Source of the DNA: JAAXHB01 sp965221635 | GTDB lineage: Bacteria; Actinomycetota; Acidimicrobiia; Acidimicrobiales; Aldehydirespiratoraceae | Reading direction: 5' to 3' | NCBI GenBank assembly: GCA_965221635.1 | Contig: OZ244902.1 | Coordinates: 1,550,001 to 1,614,000 of the forward strand | Length of the DNA: 64,000 nt | In this document: positions 60,188-64,000 of the stretch, in pieces | How positions within the stretch are numbered: position 1 is the stretch's first letter | How the letters are laid out: every line of letters begins with the position of its first letter | Notes under the pieces: model-generated | What the model saw: only the letters and a program-made list of their open reading frames with translations | Databases searched by the model: none | Told to the model about the DNA's origin: nothing | Translations under genes and position numbers: made by a program

Positions 60188-61401
60188 ACCCCTTGCGCGC
60201 CATACGAACCCTCTACCGGGGTGGTCAACAAATCGACTTTCCCCGCTTGTGGCGCCCCGGCGTTATCGCTTCGGTGGTTGCGGTGGTGTTGAGCGTGGTC
60301 AGTTTCGGGGTGCGGGGACTGAACCTGGGCATCGAGTTCGAGGGCGGCACCGCCTGGGAGGTGGTGGCCCCCGGAGTGTCGGTGGCCGACACCCGTGACG
60401 TGCTGCGCGGCACCGAGGCCGGTGACGCCCGCATTCAAACCGTGGGAGGCGACACGATCAGGGTGCGTGCCGGCACCGAAAGCCAGGAGGCGATCCGCGA
60501 GGTGCGCGAAACGCTGGCCGATCTCGCCGGCGCCGAACTTTCCGAGGTGAGCGTCACCACCGTGGGGCCTTCGTGGGGAGCGGAGATCACCAACAAGGCC
60601 CGCAACGCGCTCATCGCGTTCTTTGCGCTGGTGGCGTTGTACATCGCCGTTCGCCTCGAATGGAAAATGGCGGTGGGCGCCCTCGCCGCGGTGGCCCACG
60701 ACATTGTGATCTCGGTGGGCTTCTATTCGGTGTTCCAGTTCGAGATCACCCCGGCCACGGTGATCGCATTCCTCACGATCATGGGCTACTCGCTCTATGA
60801 CACGATCGTGGTGTACGACAAGGTGCGCGAAGTGGTGGGACGCCTCACCGCCACCGGCCGTTACACCTACACCGAGATGATGAACCTGTCGCTCAACCAG
60901 GTGCTGATGCGTTCGATCAACACTTCGATCACGTCGCTTCTGCCGGTGATGTCGATGCTGGTGATCGGCTCGTGGGTGCTGGGCGCGGTCACCCTCCAGG
61001 AGTTCGCCATAGCCCTGGCGGTGGGCATCGTTGTGGGTTCGTACTCGTCGATCTTCGTTGCGGCCGCGCTGGTGGCCGCAATGAAAGAACGCGAGCCCAC
61101 CTACACCGAGGTCGCCGAGCGGATCCGTCGCCGTCACGGCAGCGAAGCGGTGCAAACCACCAGAACGGTCACCGCCGACGACGCCGTGTTCGGCGACCTG
61201 GCCCTGTCGCAGCGACGCCGCCCGGGAGCATCCACAACCACGGGCGCCGGTGGCGCCGCGGCCCCCCAAAGCGCACCCTCTGACAGCGGCGATTCCCGCT
61301 CGTCGCAGTCGGGCGCCTCCGGCGCGGGCACACAAGGCGGCTCGTCCGGTGCCGGCACGGTGATCCCGCCACGTCCCCGAAAGAAGAAGCGCAAGCGGTG
61401 A
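60184..61401 (+). CDS. secF: Protein translocase subunit SecF
   Basis: A 405-residue partner of SecD. GLNLGIEFEGGTAWEVV, VGPSWGAEITNKARNAL, VAHDIVISVGFYSVF, GYSLYDTIVVYDKVREV and LNQVLMRSINTSITSLLPV are family motifs; six membrane segments. A Ser/Gly-rich tail of about 90 residues ends in a Lys/Arg run. ATG at 60184. Confidence 0.96.
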   Translation: MNPLRAIRTLYRGGQQIDFPRLWRPGVIASVVAVVLSVVSFGVRGLNLGIEFEGGTAWEVVAPGVSVADTRDVLRGTEAGDARIQTVGGDTIRVRAGTESQEAIREVRETLADLAGAELSEVSVTTVGPSWGAEITNKARNALIAFFALVALYIAVRLEWKMAVGALAAVAHDIVISVGFYSVFQFEITPATVIAFLTIMGYSLYDTIVVYDKVREVVGRLTATGRYTYTEMMNLSLNQVLMRSINTSITSLLPVMSMLVIGSWVLGAVTLQEFAIALAVGIVVGSYSSIFVAAALVAAMKEREPTYTEVAERIRRRHGSEAVQTTRTVTADDAVFGDLALSQRRRPGASTTTGAGGAAAPQSAPSDSGDSRSSQSGASGAGTQGGSSGAGTVIPPRPRKKKRKR

Positions 61402-61952
61402 GCAACCCGGCAGTGCCCCGATGGCAGTCGCTGATTCGGGAAGTGCCGGACTTCCCCAAGCCGGGAATCATCTTCAAGGACATCACCCCGCTGCTCGCCG
61501 ACGCCGAAGGGCTGCGTGAGGCGCTGGCGGCGATGACCGATCCGTGGCGCTCGGAGACCGTCGACTGCGTGGTGGGAATCGAGGCGCGCGGCTTCGTGGT
61601 GGGCGCCGCGGTGGCACGCGACCTCGGCGTGGGGTTCGTGCCGATCCGCAAGGCAGGCAAGCTGCCGTGGCAGACGATCTCGCACTCGTATGGACTTGAG
61701 TACGGTCAGGACACAGTGGAGATGCACGCAGACGCAATGGGCAGCGGCCGCCGTGTGGTGATTCTCGACGACGTTCTCGCCACCGGCGGAACCGCCGCGG
61801 CCGCGGCCCGCCTCGTTGCCCGCACCGGCGCCGATCTGGTGGGCTTCGGTTTTCTTCTGGAGATCGCCGAGCTGCAGGGCCGCTCCCGCCTCGACGGCCA
61901 CCGCGTGGAATGCGCCATCCACCCGACGCCGCCACAACTGAGCGGCGACTGA
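61398..61952 (+). CDS. apt: Adenine phosphoribosyltransferase
   Basis: A 184-residue purine salvage enzyme. IREVPDFPKPGIIFKDITPLL at the N-terminus, GIEARGF, RKAGKLPW and the PRPP loop VVILDDVLATGGTA. GTG at 61398 overlaps the secF stop; relA follows, the conserved secDF-apt-relA order. Confidence 0.96.
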   Translation: MSNPAVPRWQSLIREVPDFPKPGIIFKDITPLLADAEGLREALAAMTDPWRSETVDCVVGIEARGFVVGAAVARDLGVGFVPIRKAGKLPWQTISHSYGLEYGQDTVEMHADAMGSGRRVVILDDVLATGGTAAAAARLVARTGADLVGFGFLLEIAELQGRSRLDGHRVECAIHPTPPQLSGD

Positions 61953-61962
61953 GAGGGCGGCG

Positions 61963-64000
61963 GTGGTTGCGGTCACACGGGTGCTGCCGTGGCGGCGCTC
62001 GCGGCGACCGGCGGCCGAGATCGCCGAGGTGGTGCGCTGCTACCAGCAGCGGCGCCCCGCGGCGCCCACCCACCTGATCGAGGAGGCGTTCGCCCTCGCG
62101 GCCAGGGCACACCAAGGCCAACAGCGCATCTCGGGCGGGCAGTACATATCGCATCCGTTGGCGGTGGCCACCATCGTTGCCCGTCTCGGCCTCGACGACG
62201 TCACCATCGCCGCGGCGCTGCTGCACGACGCGGTGGAGGACACCAGCGTGGATCTCGCCGAGATCAGCGAGAACCTCGGCGCCGAGGTTGCCGCCATAGT
62301 CGACGGGCTCACCAAGCTCGACAGGGTCCACTACGACAGCCGCGAGGAACAGCAAGCCGCGTCGGTTCGCAAGATGATCGTGGCCATAGCGCGCGACCTG
62401 CGGGTGCTGATCGTGAAGCTCGCCGACCGGCTCCACAACCTGCAAACCCTGGCGGTGCTGTCGGCTTACAAGCAGGAGTACATCGCCCGCGAGAGCCTCG
62501 ACCTCTATGCGCCGTTGGCGCATCGTCTCGGCATGCAGGAAATGAGACAGCAAATCGAGGACTTGGCCTTCGCGGCGCTCGAACCGCGTCGTTACGCCGA
62601 GATCGACCAGATGGTGCATCAGCGTGCCCCCGAGCGTGACGTTTACTTGTCGAGGGTGCTTGACCAGGTGAGGGCCCGCCTCGCCGAGGTGGGCATCCGC
62701 GCCGAGATCACCGGGCGGCCCAAGCACATCTGGTCGATTTACGAGAAGATGGTGGTGAAGGGTCGCTCTTTTGAGGACATCTTCGACCTGGTGGGCATAA
62801 GGGTGGTGGCCCACAACGTGCGGGACTGCTACGCCGCGCTCGGTTCGATTCACGCCACCTGGCGGCCGGTGCAGGGCCGTTTCAAGGACTACATCGCCAT
62901 GCCGAAGTTCAACTTCTACCAGTCGTTGCACACCACGGTGGTGGGCCCGCTGGGCAAGTCGATGGAGGTGCAGATCCGCACCGCCGACATGCACGCCCGA
63001 GCCGAGTTCGGTGTGGCCGCGCACTGGGAGTACAAGTCCGATTCGCCTGCCGACATTGCCTGGCTGGGAAGGATCATCGACTGGGAACAGGAAACGTCGG
63101 ACCCCGCGGAGTTCATGAACAACTTGAAGACCGACCTCTACACGGACGAGGTTTACGTCTTCACACCTCAGGGCATGGTGGTGGAGCTGCCCACCGGCGC
63201 AACCCCGGTGGATTTTGCGTACAGCATCCACACCGAGGTTGGTCACGCTTGTGTCGGCGCCAAGGTGAACGGGCGTCTCGTGGCGCTCAACACTCAGCTC
63301 GAATCGGGCGACGCGGTGGAGATCCTCACCTCCAAAACGCCCGGCGCGGGCCCGAGCCGGGACTGGCTCAAGTTCGTGGCGAGCCGCCGGGCCGCCAACA
63401 AGATCAAGCAGTGGTACCTGCGCGAACGCCGCGCCGATGCCATCGAGCACGGCCGCGACGACCTCATTCAGGCGCTGCGACGCGAGGGGCTGCCGGCGAG
63501 GCGCCTCCTCAAGGACGAGATCTTCGCCACGGTTGCGTCCCAGCTCAACCACACCGACACGGAGTCGTTGTTCGCGGCGATCGGTGAGGGCCACCAGTCC
63601 GCAGCGTCGGTGGCGGGCCGATTCGCAAGGATTCTGCAGGGAGACGAGGAGTCAGAGGCCGGGCACGGCAGCGAGCGTGAGCAGCTTCCCACCACGGCGC
63701 GTCGCCGTGCCGAGCAGCGCCGGGCGCGTTACGGCGCGGGCGTTCACGTGGAAGGCCTGGACGACATCCTGATCCGCTTGTCGCAGTGCTGCGGCCCGGT
63801 GCCGCCCGATGAGATCATCGGCTACGTCACCCGGGGCCGGGGCGTGTCGGTGCATCGCAGCGACTGCCTGAACGCCAACTTGTTGGCCGAGGAGGAAGGC
63901 GACCGTCTCATCGAGGTGGAATGGGACGCCGACCACGGCGGCTTTTTCACCACCACCATTTCCGTTCACGCCCTGGACCGGGCCGGTTTGTTGCGCGACG
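61963..64000 (+). CDS. relA: Bifunctional (p)ppGpp synthetase/hydrolase RelA/SpoT, cut by right edge
   Basis: 679 codons visible, no stop before the window end. The HD hydrolase domain has HPLAVATIVA and the HD pair H87-D88 in LLHDAVED; the synthetase domain has GRPKHIWSIYEKM, DLVGIRVV and FKDYIAMPKFNFYQSLHT; the TGS domain begins at VYVFTPQG near 395; CCGPVPPDEIIGYVTRGRGVSVHR is the zinc-finger region, and the ACT domain starts at the edge. Both activities look intact. GTG at 61963 is 5 nt after AGAGGG. Confidence 0.95.
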   Translation, partial: MVAVTRVLPWRRSRRPAAEIAEVVRCYQQRRPAAPTHLIEEAFALAARAHQGQQRISGGQYISHPLAVATIVARLGLDDVTIAAALLHDAVEDTSVDLAEISENLGAEVAAIVDGLTKLDRVHYDSREEQQAASVRKMIVAIARDLRVLIVKLADRLHNLQTLAVLSAYKQEYIARESLDLYAPLAHRLGMQEMRQQIEDLAFAALEPRRYAEIDQMVHQRAPERDVYLSRVLDQVRARLAEVGIRAEITGRPKHIWSIYEKMVVKGRSFEDIFDLVGIRVVAHNVRDCYAALGSIHATWRPVQGRFKDYIAMPKFNFYQSLHTTVVGPLGKSMEVQIRTADMHARAEFGVAAHWEYKSDSPADIAWLGRIIDWEQETSDPAEFMNNLKTDLYTDEVYVFTPQGMVVELPTGATPVDFAYSIHTEVGHACVGAKVNGRLVALNTQLESGDAVEILTSKTPGAGPSRDWLKFVASRRAANKIKQWYLRERRADAIEHGRDDLIQALRREGLPARRLLKDEIFATVASQLNHTDTESLFAAIGEGHQSAASVAGRFARILQGDEESEAGHGSEREQLPTTARRRAEQRRARYGAGVHVEGLDDILIRLSQCCGPVPPDEIIGYVTRGRGVSVHRSDCLNANLLAEEEGDRLIEVEWDADHGGFFTTTISVHALDRAGLLRD

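Noticed and set aside
1..64000. tRNA, rRNA, SRP RNA, tmRNA or RNase P RNA genes and mobile elements
   Set aside because: No cloverleaf with a GGTTCGAATCC-like arm outside coding DNA, no transposase or integrase other than XerC, and no terminal inverted repeats were recognised by eye; a covariance-model search would be decisive.

Overview
The window is one contiguous stretch of a high-GC chromosome from an actinobacterium, most likely of the class Acidimicrobiia or a close relative (inference). The evidence is gene order and usage: rsmD-coaD-(DivIVA/SepIVA-like)-DUF177-rpmF-plsX-acpP-rnc-fpg-smc, then ftsY-ffh-rpsP-khpA-rimM-trmD-rplS, then comM-dprA-xerC, and a mycobacteria-like block pgsA-patA-pimA-...-pdxS-pdxT-yebC-ruvCAB-...-yajC-secD-secF-apt-relA. 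GTG and TTG starts are frequent. An ATP-type PEP carboxykinase and a form I CO dehydrogenase are less typical of well-studied actinobacteria.

Layout. 1-4556 (minus strand) is the edge of a defence locus: the N-terminal 556 codons of a DNA adenine methylase, cut by the window edge, and a complete SNF2/RapA-like helicase. The pair resembles DrmMI and DrmD of class 1 DISARM. 4646-9005 holds a lone Lrp/AsnC ligand-binding domain, pckA, a cold-shock-like protein and fakA. 9161-17589 runs from recG through rsmD, coaD, rpmF, plsX and acpP to an unusual in-frame fusion of RNase III with an Fpg-fold domain whose glycosylase residues are almost all lost. 17755-29232 is chromosome maintenance, protein targeting and ribosome maturation: smc, an HtrA-type protease, ftsY, ffh, rpsP, khpA, rimM, trmD, rplS, yraN. 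29229-34035 has small proteins, a lipoprotein cytochrome c and the DNA-uptake/recombination set comM-dprA-xerC. 34122-44031 is accessory metabolism: a TauE-type transporter, a SnoaL-like protein, an MFS transporter, coxMSL (form I CO dehydrogenase, AYRCSFR motif), an XdhC-YHS fusion, an EamA transporter and a Rieske-oxygenase-like protein without its Rieske domain. 44349-48386 is phosphatidylinositol mannoside synthesis. 48474-50839 pairs a degenerate M48-like membrane protein with a DUF3048 lipoprotein. 50865-64000 is PLP synthesis, yebC, ruvCAB, queA-tgt (Tgt without its zinc cysteines), the Sec accessory complex, apt and a relA cut by the right edge.

Two properties cut across the window. 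First, many genes carry a TANNNT (usually TAGNNT) hexamer ending only 6-9 nt before the start codon, which places the transcription start on the start codon and implies widespread leaderless transcription. Second, many gaps between genes, and some coding segments, consist of short imperfect tandem repeats (11-21 bp, 2-9 copies) with unrelated units at each site. These have become part of proteins in three places: the signal peptide of the DUF3048 lipoprotein, an acidic insert in QueA and the tail of ribosomal protein S16. No tRNA, rRNA, insertion sequence, integrase or CRISPR array was seen.
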